The notes beneath the pieces were generated by a model. That model was not told where the DNA came from and ran no database searches. It saw only the letters and a program-made list of their open reading frames with translations. The translations under genes and the position numbers were made by a program. Shown piece by piece: positions 8,801-17,080 of a stretch of DNA of 30,442 nucleotides (the stretch's first letter is position 1; every line of letters starts with the position of its first letter). Origin of the DNA: Actinomycetes bacterium (GTDB lineage: Bacteria; Actinomycetota; Actinomycetes; Actinomycetales; Microbacteriaceae); the NCBI GenBank assembly GCA_023451265.1, contig JAEYAG010000114.1:1-30442 (forward strand), given 5' to 3'.

Positions 8801-10623
8801 GTCGCCTCATCCGCGGTCTCGCCGAGGGCAGCGGAGTTCTCGATTTCCATGAGGCCGACGACGTCGGCATCCAGGGCCTCGATGGCCTTCACGATCTTCG
8901 CCTGCTGGCGCTGGAGGTCGTCCGCGTCCCACGCCCCTCGCTGGTCGCAGCCCTCGCGGACCGTGACGCCGTCGCCGAGGCGGTCGGTGTAGGCCACGCA
9001 TCCGGGCGCGCCGGCGCCGAGGGTCGTGAAGTAGTTGAGCACGTTGAAGGACGCGAGTTTCAGGTCGCCGCCGACGGCCGCCGGGGCGGACGTGCGGGGG
9101 TTGGCGAAGACGACCTCGTCGGCGCCGGTGCCGTCGCCGACGAGCGGGGCGGTCGGGTTGAGCTTCCAGGTGGAGTTGCGCCAGTCGACGATCAGCGGCG
9201 CGGTGAAGGAGACCTGCGCCCCGACGACGACCGGCTCGGTGAGGGAGACGTAGGCCGGGGTGAGGGCGCTGCCGGTCGCGCTGAGGTAGTTCGTGCTCGA
9301 TCCGTCGTCGAGGGTGACGGCGCGGGCGGCGTTGTCGGCCGCGATCGCCGCGGCCTCCGTCGAACCGGGCCGCGCGGCATCCGTCGGCTGGCGGAGCGGC
9401 GTCGCGCCGGACGCGAGGCCCACCTCGCCGTACTGGTTGGTCGCGTACGTGTTCGAGACGGTGAACGCGCCCTGCGGTGCGATGAGCATCGACTCCAGGC
9501 TCTCGCGCTGCGCGGCGTCGGCGGGCCAGGTGAGGGATGCCGGGACGGGCGCGGGCTGCGCGTCGATGCGCACGGCGCCGCCGGCGGCGAGGGTCAGCTC
9601 GGTCAGCCCGTTCCACTCCGAGACGACGCCGGTGACACGGACGGTGTCGCCGGGGCTCACCTCGCCGACGGCGCCGGGTGCGTAGACGAAGACGGCGTCG
9701 GATGCCGTGTGGGTGGCAAGGTCCAGGGCGCCGCCGGTGCCGGCGGTCTGGATGACGTACCCGTCGAATCCGCCGGTGGGGTAGTGGGCGGTGACGACGC
9801 CCTCGGTGGTCACCGTGCGTCCGGCCAGCGGCGACGCGTCGCCAGAGCCCTGGATCTCCGCGATCGTCACCGTGTCGGGCGTGCCGGGGTCGGTCGGGTC
9901 TGTCGGGTCGGTGGGGTCCGTCGGATCTGTCGGATCGGTGCCGCCGAGGCCGGTCGGGGTCGGCGGGCCGGCGGTGAAGTCGGCGGCGTTGTCGCCGGTG
10001 TTGGCGAAGTCGGCCGAGCGCGACACGCTCGTGCCGTTGGAGGTCGCCGGCGCGGGCGCCGTGCCGGCGAAGTGGGTGGCGCCGCCCCAGCCGACGAGGT
10101 CGACGACCTGGTCGAGGTTCGAGATGCCCGTGGCACCGCTGAGTGCGGTCTGCGTGGACACCAGGGCGACCTTGCCCTGCGAGCCGGACAGCGCGATGGC
10201 GCCCTCGACGTCGGCGACGAAGCCGGGGAGCGAGGCATCGGCGCCGGTCGCCTCGCCGATCAGCAGCTGCGCTCCGGCGGGGAGCACCCCGCTGAGCGCG
10301 GTGACCTGCCACGACGAGCCCGCCGCGGCGGCGTACTGCACGCTGTATCCAGAGAGGTCGATGTCGGCGCCGGAGACGTTGGCGAGTTCGATGAAGTCAC
10401 GGTTGAACGCGCCGCCGGTGTTGCCGCCGCCGCCGTACACCTCGGAGATCACGACCGGCGCGTCGACCGAGACGGCCGCGTACGCCGCGGGAGCGGCGAC
10501 CACGCCTGCAGCGGCGGTGACGAGCGCCGTGGCGAGGGCGAGAGCCCCGCGCGCACGCGGGACTCTTTCGGCCGGAGGACGGGGGGAGGGTGCTGCGTGG
10601 GTCACGGTCTTCACTCCAGTCAT
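5848..10623 (-). CDS. secreted ExeM/NucH-type nuclease fused to 5'-nucleotidase, with lamin-tail domain
   Basis: About 1,591 residues. Numbering from ATG 10623: signal peptide with hydrophobic core near 25-48 ending AAPAAYAA; lamin-tail domain (~50-190); Asp-Pro-Thr linker (230-247); YhcR-type OB domain (~251-360); endonuclease/exonuclease/phosphatase domain (~521-855) with LASFNVLNYF, GLMEIENS, VALVGDFNSY and SSDHDPVVV; metallophosphatase (~858-1140) with DINDFHG, SAGDNIG, GNHEFDRG and GHTHKE; 5'-nucleotidase C-terminal domain (~1170-1390) with TNPGGLRSDL and LPFNNTLG; then Ig-like domains to the end. No LPXTG anchor or C-terminal helix is visible, so release is likely. Inferred role: cutting extracellular DNA and dephosphorylating the nucleotides. 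The frame is open upstream of 10623, but that extension is arginine-rich and precedes the signal peptide. A GTG at 10605 with GGAG 8 nt upstream is an equally good start. Confidence 0.9.
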   Translation of the reverse strand: MTGVKTVTHAAPSPRPPAERVPRARGALALATALVTAAAGVVAAPAAYAAVSVDAPVVISEVYGGGGNTGGAFNRDFIELANVSGADIDLSGYSVQYAAAAGSSWQVTALSGVLPAGAQLLIGEATGADASLPGFVADVEGAIALSGSQGKVALVSTQTALSGATGISNLDQVVDLVGWGGATHFAGTAPAPATSNGTSVSRSADFANTGDNAADFTAGPPTPTGLGGTDPTDPTDPTDPTDPTDPGTPDTVTIAEIQGSGDASPLAGRTVTTEGVVTAHYPTGGFDGYVIQTAGTGGALDLATHTASDAVFVYAPGAVGEVSPGDTVRVTGVVSEWNGLTELTLAAGGAVRIDAQPAPVPASLTWPADAAQRESLESMLIAPQGAFTVSNTYATNQYGEVGLASGATPLRQPTDAARPGSTEAAAIAADNAARAVTLDDGSSTNYLSATGSALTPAYVSLTEPVVVGAQVSFTAPLIVDWRNSTWKLNPTAPLVGDGTGADEVVFANPRTSAPAAVGGDLKLASFNVLNYFTTLGAGAPGCVAYTDRLGDGVTVREGCDQRGAWDADDLQRQQAKIVKAIEALDADVVGLMEIENSAALGETADEATATLVDALNAAADGPVWAYVPSSDELPAASEQDVITNAIIYRTAAVQRVGDARALGDQSGAGEAFGNAREPIAQVFEPAAGGAPLLFVVNHFKSKGSAGPWPGDADTGDGQGASNESRVRQAQALRDWVAQIRGDVDAVALVGDFNSYSQEDPLQVLYDAGYADAATSFGVDTASYSFQGLSGSLDHVLLNEAATARATGADIWNINSGESVALEYSRFRSHATEFYADDVYRSSDHDPVVVGLTADAAPVELTLLDINDFHGRIDANTVAFAGTVEEQRAAASGPVLFLSAGDNIGASLFASSVAKDQPTIDVLNALGLQASAVGNHEFDRGFADLAGRVSDESDYPQLGANVYLKGTQTPALDEYALLDAGGLTVGVIGAVTEETPSLVSPAGITEVDFGDPVAAVNRVAAQLSDGDASNGEADVLVALYHEGAGAGTPDGATLEQELAAGGAFAALVNDTSADVDAIFTGHTHKEYAWSAAVPGTDRTRPVVQTGSYGANIGKIVLAIDPDSGEVTAHTEGNVPRTTTDPATLVATYPRVAEVKTIVDAALAAAAEIGNTAVGEVSGDITTAFAGGSFQNGVWTGGTRDDRASESTLGNAVANMLRDSLSALPNGADIGVTNPGGLRSDLWDTQAEFGSTAVPGLADGTVSFSQANAVLPFNNTLGLITLTGAQFRTMLEQQWQRNPDGTVPSRPYLQLGLSDNVSYTYDATRPEGERITSVTIDGAPLEDTAAYRIGTFSFLASGGDNFRAFTQGTDYVDTGLLDYEAWVDYIADGSPLAPDYAKHAVQVTGVPETVQAGDAVTFRVSGLDLTSRGAPQNTAVRASLDGTDLGETAVVDGAADVTVTLPADLASGEVVLTLTAPVSGTVVQVPLTVEAAVQPVATTTRLAALLPVHLNGLLPTTLIATVRQEDGARAEGVVVFREGEKVVATVEVKGGVATHRLGRLSRGVHAYTASFEPADPSLAAESTSGTARVWVLF
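9886..9936 (-). repeat. 9-bp tandem repeat encoding an Asp-Pro-Thr linker
   Basis: About 5.7 copies of a 9-base unit read GAC/GAT-CCG/CCC-ACN and encode repeated Asp-Pro-Thr between the lamin-tail and OB domains of the secreted nuclease. Third bases vary between units. Such linkers are usually flexible, and the copy number can change by slippage. Confidence 0.85.
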
Positions 10624-10842
10624 CGTGCAAGGTCCATCGTTCTCAGGCGCGGTGCGTCGGCGGCGGGGGAGATGCGCGCGCAGTGGGGGGGTACGCGCAG
10701 AAAGGAGCCGCCGCATTGAGCATTCTTGGCACCGGCACGATTGGACAAGAGGCAGATCGGTTAACTCTTTCTCATCGACCGGTTTCCTGGCGTGTCCCCG
10801 TCGGCTCGGCTATGGTCCCGTCGCCGGTAGACTTCCGGGGAC
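10624..10842. promoter_or_regulatory. divergent promoter region between the nuclease gene and lepA
   Basis: This 219-base gap separates two divergent genes. It holds a locally AT-richer stretch at 10720-10800, unlike its surroundings. TTGTCC followed by AAGAAT/GAATGC on the minus strand (about 10718-10745) is a candidate for the nuclease promoter, and TAGACT at 10828 for lepA. A run of seven G lies at about 10683. No clear operator repeat was seen. Confidence 0.4.
10828..10833 (+). promoter_or_regulatory. predicted -10 element of lepA
   Basis: TAGACT lies 9 nt before the lepA ATG. The mRNA would have a leader of zero to a few bases. The GGGG just before the start is too close to act as a normal ribosome binding site. 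TATGGT at 10811-10816 is an alternative -10. Confidence 0.45.
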
Positions 10843-12708
<1,866 letters not shown>

Positions 12709-12721
12709 CGACCGCCGCCGG

Positions 12722-13453
12722 TCACTCGAGCAGGTGCCGCAGGTACCGGCGCGGCGAATCCAGGTAGGCGCGCCAGTGGCGGACGAGCTCGAGGTCTTCC
12801 CACCGCGTCTCGCGCATGCCCCACTCGCCCAGTTCGAGCACGCGGGCACCCGGGAGGGACGCCAGGATGGGCGAGTGCGTCGCGCAGAGCACCTGCCCAC
12901 CGTGCAGGGCGATGCGCTGCAGGGTCGCCATGAGCGCCAGCGTCGAGGAGAACGACAGCGCCGCCTCCGGTTCGTCGAGGCAGTAGAAGCCGGGCCTGTC
13001 GAACCGTGTGTCGAGGATCGCCAGGAACGACTCGCCGTGGCTCATCTCGTGGAACACGGGTTCGGGCCCGGTCGACGGGTTGTCCTCGAGGTAGGTGTAG
13101 AACGCGTGCATCGTCTCGGCGCGGAGGAAGAACCCCCACCTGCTCGCGCCGACGCCGCGCTGGATCTCCAGCCAGTCCGACAGCGGCGACTCGCTCGGCC
13201 GTGTCGAGTGCCGCGCCTGATTCGAGCCGCCCTCGGGGGAGAACCCGTACGCGAGGGCGACTCCCTCGAGCACCGTCGACTTGCCCGAGCCGTTCTCGCC
13301 CACGAGGAAGGTCACGCCGGGCGCGAGATCGATGCCGCCCGCCAGCAGCTGAGCGACCGCCGGCACGGTGCGCGGCCAGCCGGCCGGGCGGTCCGGATCG
13401 TCGACGACGCGAACCGCGACGACAGGCGGCTGATCGAGGGTCCACTCCGGCAC
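12722..13453 (-). CDS. small ABC-type/AAA_21 ATPase, stand-alone
   Basis: A 243-residue soluble P-loop ATPase of the ABC/SMC-like type without a transporter partner. It has Walker A GENGSGKST (residues 52-60), an ABC-signature-like MSHGES (137-142), Walker B with catalytic glutamate in CLDEPEAAL (158-166), and the switch histidine in ATHS (191-194). The insert between Walker A and the signature is short, without coiled coil, so it is not an SMC or RecF protein. Members of this kind occur as lone genes in many bacteria and their role is not settled; some ABC-type ATPases act in toxin-antitoxin or defence pairs, but no partner gene is adjacent here. The start is GTG 13453, with a GAGAAT -10-like hexamer 6 nt before it and no ribosome binding site. 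Confidence 0.8.
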   Translation of the reverse strand: MPEWTLDQPPVVAVRVVDDPDRPAGWPRTVPAVAQLLAGGIDLAPGVTFLVGENGSGKSTVLEGVALAYGFSPEGGSNQARHSTRPSESPLSDWLEIQRGVGASRWGFFLRAETMHAFYTYLEDNPSTGPEPVFHEMSHGESFLAILDTRFDRPGFYCLDEPEAALSFSSTLALMATLQRIALHGGQVLCATHSPILASLPGARVLELGEWGMRETRWEDLELVRHWRAYLDSPRRYLRHLLE

Positions 13454-13459
13454 CCTCGG

Positions 13460-13465
13460 ATTCTC
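13460..13465 (-). promoter_or_regulatory. predicted -10 of the ATPase gene (leaderless layout)
   Basis: On the minus strand the sequence reads TGTGAGAAT, a TG-extended GAGAAT -10, ending 6 nt before the GTG start codon. This predicts a transcript beginning at or next to the start codon. Confidence 0.45.
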
Positions 13466-13517
13466 ACATGAGCCGCCGACAGCATCCCGATCGCCACCCG
13501 TGACCGAAGGGGCTGGG

Positions 13518-13523
13518 TAGGCT
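13518..13523 (+). promoter_or_regulatory. predicted -10 of the DUF1990-hemW operon (leaderless layout)
   Basis: TAGGCT, identical to the holA hexamer, ends 7 nt before the ATG at 13531. No Shine-Dalgarno sequence lies between. Confidence 0.5.
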
Positions 13524-13530
13524 TGTTCCC

Positions 13531-14181
13531 ATGCGCCGCGCGAACTTCCAAGAGGGCACGGTCGACTACGCCGCCGTCGGCGCCACGCAGGCGCATGACC
13601 TCATGAGCTACCCTCCCGAGCGGAGCATCCCGGCCGAGTCGTCGTGGCGCATCGGCAGCGGTCAGACCCGGTTCGACACCTCCGCGGAGGCGCTGCTGTC
13701 GTGGGCTCCGCTGCGCGGCGCGGGCCTGCACATCAGCGATGTGCGCCCGGCATCCGGCCCCATGTACTCCGGCGTCGGATTCGACGCCGACGGCAACCCC
13801 CTCGTGGCGAGCCGCCTCGAGGCCGATCAGCGCTTCGACGCCGACGGGACCCCGTTCGTCGCCTCGGGGACGACGATCCGGGTGCGCGGGCGGATCAAGG
13901 GGATGAGCGCCGACGGCGAGCTGCGGGTCATCTACGCCATCGAGGAGCCGCGGCGGGTCGGCTTCGGGCTCGGCACGGTCGGCGACTCCGTCGTCAGCGG
14001 TGAGGAGTCCTTCGTCGTGACGTGGGACGACAGCGACGAGGTGCGGTTCACGGTGCGCGCGTTCGACCGCCCCGTGTCGCCGCTGTACCGCCTGCTGCCG
14101 CCGCTCGTGAAGCGCCGCCGCCGTGAACTGTTCCAGGGGTACCTGCGCGCCCTGTCGCCGCTGTACGCGACGCCGTCCTGA
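13531..14181 (+). CDS. DUF1990 family protein
   Basis: A 216-residue soluble protein. The N-terminus (VDYAAVGATQ, then PPERSIPAESSWRIGSG) and the segment FDTSAEALLSWAPLRGAGL are typical of DUF1990, a family found in actinobacteria and plants. The biochemical role is unknown to me. The middle contains VRVRGRIKG-like strands and FGLGTVGDSVVSGEESFVVTW, suggesting a mostly beta fold such as a lipocalin or START-like barrel; that is inference from pattern only. The C-terminal tail, YRLLPPLVKRRRRELFQGYL, is strongly basic. The TGA stop shares its last base with the ATG of hemW, so the two are translationally coupled and co-transcribed. There is no signal peptide or membrane segment. Confidence 0.8.
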   Translation: MRRANFQEGTVDYAAVGATQAHDLMSYPPERSIPAESSWRIGSGQTRFDTSAEALLSWAPLRGAGLHISDVRPASGPMYSGVGFDADGNPLVASRLEADQRFDADGTPFVASGTTIRVRGRIKGMSADGELRVIYAIEEPRRVGFGLGTVGDSVVSGEESFVVTWDDSDEVRFTVRAFDRPVSPLYRLLPPLVKRRRRELFQGYLRALSPLYATPS

Positions 14182-15398
14182 TGGGCTCCGCCCTCCCGCT
14201 CGGCGACCCCGCGCCGCTCGACGGCGCTCTGCCGGACGATCTCGTCATCGACCCCCAGCGCGACTTCGGGGTGTATCTTCACGTCCCGTTCTGCCGCGTC
14301 CGGTGCGGCTACTGCGACTTCAACACCTACACCGCCGGCGAGCTGCGCGGCGCCCGTCAGGACGCCTACGCCGACGAGGTGATCCGCGAGATCGCCCTGT
14401 CGCGCCGTGTGCTGGCCGACCGGGGGCCGCTGCGGCCGGCATCCACCGTCTTCTTCGGCGGGGGCACGCCGACCCTGCTTCCCGCGGGAGACCTCGGCAG
14501 GATGCTGGCGGGCGTGCGTGACGCGTTCGGTCTCATGCCGGATGCCGAGATCACCGTCGAGGCGAACCCCGACACCGTCACCGCAGCGATGGCGGCGGAA
14601 CTGGCGGCGGCGGGCGTGACGCGGATGTCCATCGGGATGCAGTCGGCGGTCCCGCACGTGCTCGCCGCGCTTGACCGCACCCACGACCCCGCCGGGGTCG
14701 CGACCGCCGTGGCCGCGGCCCGGGGAGCGGGACTGGATGTCAGCGTCGACCTCATCTACGGCGCGCCGGGAGAGTCGCTCGAGGACTGGCGCGTGTCGGT
14801 CGGGACCGCCGTCGCGCTCGCTGCGGACCACGTCTCGGCGTACGCGCTCATCGTGGAGGAGGGCACGAAGCTCGCCCGGCAGATCCGCCGCGGCGAGGTG
14901 CCCGCACCCGATGACGACCTGCAGGCCGACATGTACGAGCTCGTCGATGAAACCCTCGCCGCGGCGGGATTCGACTGGTACGAGGTGTCGAACTGGGCGC
15001 GGACGCCCGCGCAGCGCTCCCGCCACAACCTCGCGTACTGGCGCGGCAGCGACTGGTGGGGGTACGGTCCGGGAGCCCACAGTCACGTCGACGGGTTGCG
15101 GTGGTGGAACGTCAAGCATCCCGCCGCGTATGCGCAGCGCCTGGCGGCGACGCAGTCGCCCGCCGCCGGCCGAGAGCGGCCCGATGCCGCCGCCCGGCGC
15201 CTCGAAGACGTGCTGCTGCGCTCCCGCATCGCGGAGGGGCTCGCCGTGTCGGAGCTCGAGGGCGAGGGGCGCCACGCCGTGGCATCCCTCATCGCGGACG
15301 GACTCATCGACGGCGCCGCGGCCGTCCGCGGCCGCGTCGTGCTCACCCGTCGCGGTCGCCTGCTGGCCGACGCCGTCGTCCGCGCCCTCACCGCCTGA
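14181..15398 (+). CDS. hemW: radical SAM heme chaperone HemW
   Basis: The 405-residue protein carries the radical SAM motif CX3CX2C as Cys38, Cys42 and Cys45 in HVPFCRVRCGYCDF. Phenylalanine follows CD, which separates HemW from the coproporphyrinogen dehydrogenase HemN (CGC at this place). VFFGGGTPTLL supplies the SAM-binding GGGTP motif, followed by EANPDTV, SIGMQS and SVDLIYGAPGES. The C-terminal HemW domain includes WYEVSNWARTPAQRSRHN and YGPGAHSH. HemW binds heme and delivers it to respiratory enzymes rather than making it. In actinobacteria and firmicutes it commonly stands between lepA and hrcA, as here. Translation is probably coupled to the DUF1990 gene through the 1-base overlap TGATG. 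Confidence 0.95.
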   Translation: MGSALPLGDPAPLDGALPDDLVIDPQRDFGVYLHVPFCRVRCGYCDFNTYTAGELRGARQDAYADEVIREIALSRRVLADRGPLRPASTVFFGGGTPTLLPAGDLGRMLAGVRDAFGLMPDAEITVEANPDTVTAAMAAELAAAGVTRMSIGMQSAVPHVLAALDRTHDPAGVATAVAAARGAGLDVSVDLIYGAPGESLEDWRVSVGTAVALAADHVSAYALIVEEGTKLARQIRRGEVPAPDDDLQADMYELVDETLAAAGFDWYEVSNWARTPAQRSRHNLAYWRGSDWWGYGPGAHSHVDGLRWWNVKHPAAYAQRLAATQSPAAGRERPDAAARRLEDVLLRSRIAEGLAVSELEGEGRHAVASLIADGLIDGAAAVRGRVVLTRRGRLLADAVVRALTA

Positions 15399-15410
15399 TA
15401 CCCCCAGCCC

Positions 15411-15447
15411 CCTCGCCCCGCGCTCCCTCGCCCCTCGCTCCCTCGCC
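15411..15447. repeat. short tandem repeat with CCTCGCCCC core
   Basis: CCTCGCCCC occurs at 15411-15419 and 15426-15434, and a partial CCTCGCC at 15441, each 15 bases apart. The same core repeats three times after rsmE. It follows the hemW stop directly and is non-coding on both strands. Confidence 0.6.
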
Positions 15448-15451
15448 GACC

Positions 15452-15503
15452 GGGCCCGTTCTCGCCGAGCGGGCCCCCTGCGTGCGGCCCGTAACGGGCG
15501 CAC
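15452..15503. terminator. two adjacent hairpins between hemW and the esterase gene
   Basis: The first hairpin pairs GGGCCCG (15452-15458) with CGGGCCC (15470-15476). The second pairs GTGC/GCAC and GCCCG/CGGGC around a TAA loop (15482-15503), with one bulged G. They lie in the 158-base gap between convergent genes, where a bidirectional terminator is expected. There is no T-run. Confidence 0.55.
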
Positions 15504-15527
15504 TCGGCGGAACCGGGCGCACTCGGC
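15495..15527. repeat. direct repeat CGGGCGCACTCGGC
   Basis: The 14-mer is present at 15495-15508 and exactly again at 15514-15527, a 19-base period. A diverged inverted copy (GCCGAGCGGGCCC) lies at about 15464-15476. Together they fill most of this intergenic region. Confidence 0.7.
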
Positions 15528-15556
15528 ATCCGAGGGAAAAGGGGGCAGGGACCCGC

Positions 15557-17011
15557 TCAGGAGATGAGCGAGGTGACGGCGCCGGCGCGGGGGAGCGACA
15601 CGACGGCGGTGTCGGCGTCGTAACGCAGCACGGGCTCCGTCGGCGCGCCCGGCGCGTCGCCGCGGAACGCGGGCCAGCCGGGATCGAGCTCGCGGATGAA
15701 GCCCACCCAGTCGCCGTGCATCCGCGCCGCGAGCGCCGCCGGCGCGGCGTCGCCGACGAGCTTGCGCCAGTCGTCGCTGTCGACCCGGTCGAATACGAAC
15801 CCGATCTCGATCGCGTGCGCGGCACGCAGGTCGCGCACGGGGCTCGGCCACGCGAACTCGTACAGGTAGGTGGGCGCCCGGCGGCCGCGGGCGGCCCGCA
15901 CGGCGGGCCCTCGCAGCAGACGGTCGGTCGCGAGCTGCCCCAGCAACTCGCCGGGCGTCGCGCCGGCAAGCGCGTCGCGGTAGGCGCGCATCGTGCGGCC
16001 CGGGATGCGGAGGGCGAGGCGGGCGAGCGTCAGCTTCACCGCGGAGATTCCCGCGAGCTGCTCCGGTGTGAACCACAGCCGGTACTCGTCGGTGTTCGTG
16101 CCGATGACGATCGGGATCCCCACCCCACGCAGTCCGTCGACGGGCGACACCGGCAGCGAGTCCGGGTCCACGGCGAGCGCGAATCCCGGGGTGCCCGACA
16201 GCGGACTCGACCCCTCCGCGAGACGGCGGCGTGCGTCGATCAGGCGGCGCGGCGTCACGGTGCGGAACGCGTCGATGTCGGGACGGATGCCGAGGTGTTT
16301 CGCCACGGCGCGTGTCACCCGGCCGGCGCGGTCGGCCGGGACGGCGTCGAGCGGCCCGGACTGGATGATCGCCGCGCGGGGGATCGTGGCGGTGTCGGGA
16401 CGGCACAGCAGGGCCGCCACGATCGCACCGCCCGCCGACTCGCCGACGATCGTGATCCGCGACGGATCTCCCCCGAACGCAGCGATCTCGCGCTGCACCC
16501 AGCGCAGGCCGGCTGCCGCATCGGCGACGCCCAGGTTGCGCGGCGCACCCTCCAGCACCGAGAACCCCTCCGCGCCCACGCGGTGGCCGACCGAGACGAA
16601 CACGATGCCGTCGCGCGCGAACGCGGCACCGTCATAGGCGGGCAGGGCCGTCGCCCCGCGCTCGAGCGCGCCGCCGTGGTACCAGACCATCACCGGCAGA
16701 CCGCCGTCCGGGACGGTCGCGGGCGACCAGACGTTGACGCTGAGGATGTCGTCGCCGGGGATCTCGATCGAGCCCAGCAGCTCGCCGATCGCGCCGTAGT
16801 ACGGGTCTTGCGGCGCCGTCGGGCCGAACGCGGTCGCGTCGCGGACACCGTCCCACGCGGGCACGTCCTCCGGCAGCGCGAAGCGGCGATCGCCGAACGG
16901 GGGCAGGGCGAAGGGGATGCCCGCGAAGCGGCGGATATCCCCGGTGCGGATGCCGCGGACCTCGCCTTTCGTGGTGCGGACGACGGGATCGGGTGCGACG
17001 TCACTGTGCAT
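15557..17011 (-). CDS. type-B carboxylesterase
   Basis: 484 residues from ATG 17011. The carboxylesterase-B family hydrolyses carboxylic esters with a Ser-Glu-His triad. Visible here are the N-terminal GEVRGIRTGDIRRFAGIPFA, the family signature DDILSVNVWSP (88-98), the oxyanion loop WYHGGA (110-115), nucleophile Ser192 in GESAGG, acid Glu309 in GTNTDEY and His399 in AAHAIEIGFVFDR. There is no signal peptide, so it should be cytoplasmic; the substrate is unknown. An open frame continues far upstream through hrcA and dnaJ but is antisense to them. ATG 17020 is an alternative start, but TACGAT, 7 nt before 17011, fits the leaderless pattern of this genome. The gene diverges from hrcA, and the CIRCE operator lies 31 bases from its start. 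Confidence 0.88.
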   Translation of the reverse strand: MHSDVAPDPVVRTTKGEVRGIRTGDIRRFAGIPFALPPFGDRRFALPEDVPAWDGVRDATAFGPTAPQDPYYGAIGELLGSIEIPGDDILSVNVWSPATVPDGGLPVMVWYHGGALERGATALPAYDGAAFARDGIVFVSVGHRVGAEGFSVLEGAPRNLGVADAAAGLRWVQREIAAFGGDPSRITIVGESAGGAIVAALLCRPDTATIPRAAIIQSGPLDAVPADRAGRVTRAVAKHLGIRPDIDAFRTVTPRRLIDARRRLAEGSSPLSGTPGFALAVDPDSLPVSPVDGLRGVGIPIVIGTNTDEYRLWFTPEQLAGISAVKLTLARLALRIPGRTMRAYRDALAGATPGELLGQLATDRLLRGPAVRAARGRRAPTYLYEFAWPSPVRDLRAAHAIEIGFVFDRVDSDDWRKLVGDAAPAALAARMHGDWVGFIRELDPGWPAFRGDAPGAPTEPVLRYDADTAVVSLPRAGAVTSLIS

Positions 17012-17018
17012 ACGGCTC

Positions 17019-17024
17019 ATCGTA
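17019..17024 (-). promoter_or_regulatory. predicted -10 of the esterase gene
   Basis: TACGAT on the minus strand ends 7 nt before ATG 17011. A 17-base spacer would place the -35 at 17042-17047, inside the CIRCE left arm. Confidence 0.4.
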
Positions 17025-17036
17025 GGGCGGGCGCGA

Positions 17037-17042
17037 TAAGAT
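17037..17042 (+). promoter_or_regulatory. predicted -10 of hrcA
   Basis: TAAGAT overlaps the first base of CIRCE. Transcription would start near 17049, within the operator, so bound HrcA would block it. No good -35 is visible. Confidence 0.5.
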
Positions 17043-17068
17043 TGGCACTCAGCAACCGTGAGTGCCAA
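17042..17068. promoter_or_regulatory. CIRCE operator (HrcA binding site)
   Basis: TTGGCACTC (17042-17050), a 9-base spacer and GAGTGCCAA (17060-17068) form a perfect 9-9-9 inverted repeat. The consensus is TTAGCACTC-N9-GAGTGCTAA; the two differences are compensatory (A to G and T to C), so symmetry is retained. It lies 12 bases before the hrcA start and indicates autorepression of hrcA-dnaJ that is relieved by heat shock. Confidence 0.97.
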
Positions 17069-17080
17069 CGAGGAGGGCTG

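Noticed and set aside
9886..9936. 9-bp repeat considered as a CRISPR or mobile-element trace
   Set aside because: It is in frame inside a gene and encodes an Asp-Pro-Thr linker; there are no spacers.
7819..10719. 966-codon plus-strand open frame opposite the secreted nuclease
   Set aside because: Composition is that of an antisense shadow (Val/Arg/Gly/Asp rich, no motifs), and the opposite strand encodes intact catalytic domains.
10745..10765. GTTAACC on the minus strand as a possible Pho-box upstream of the nuclease-nucleotidase
   Set aside because: Only one half-site; no second repeat at 11 bp could be seen, so phosphate control is not supported by sequence.
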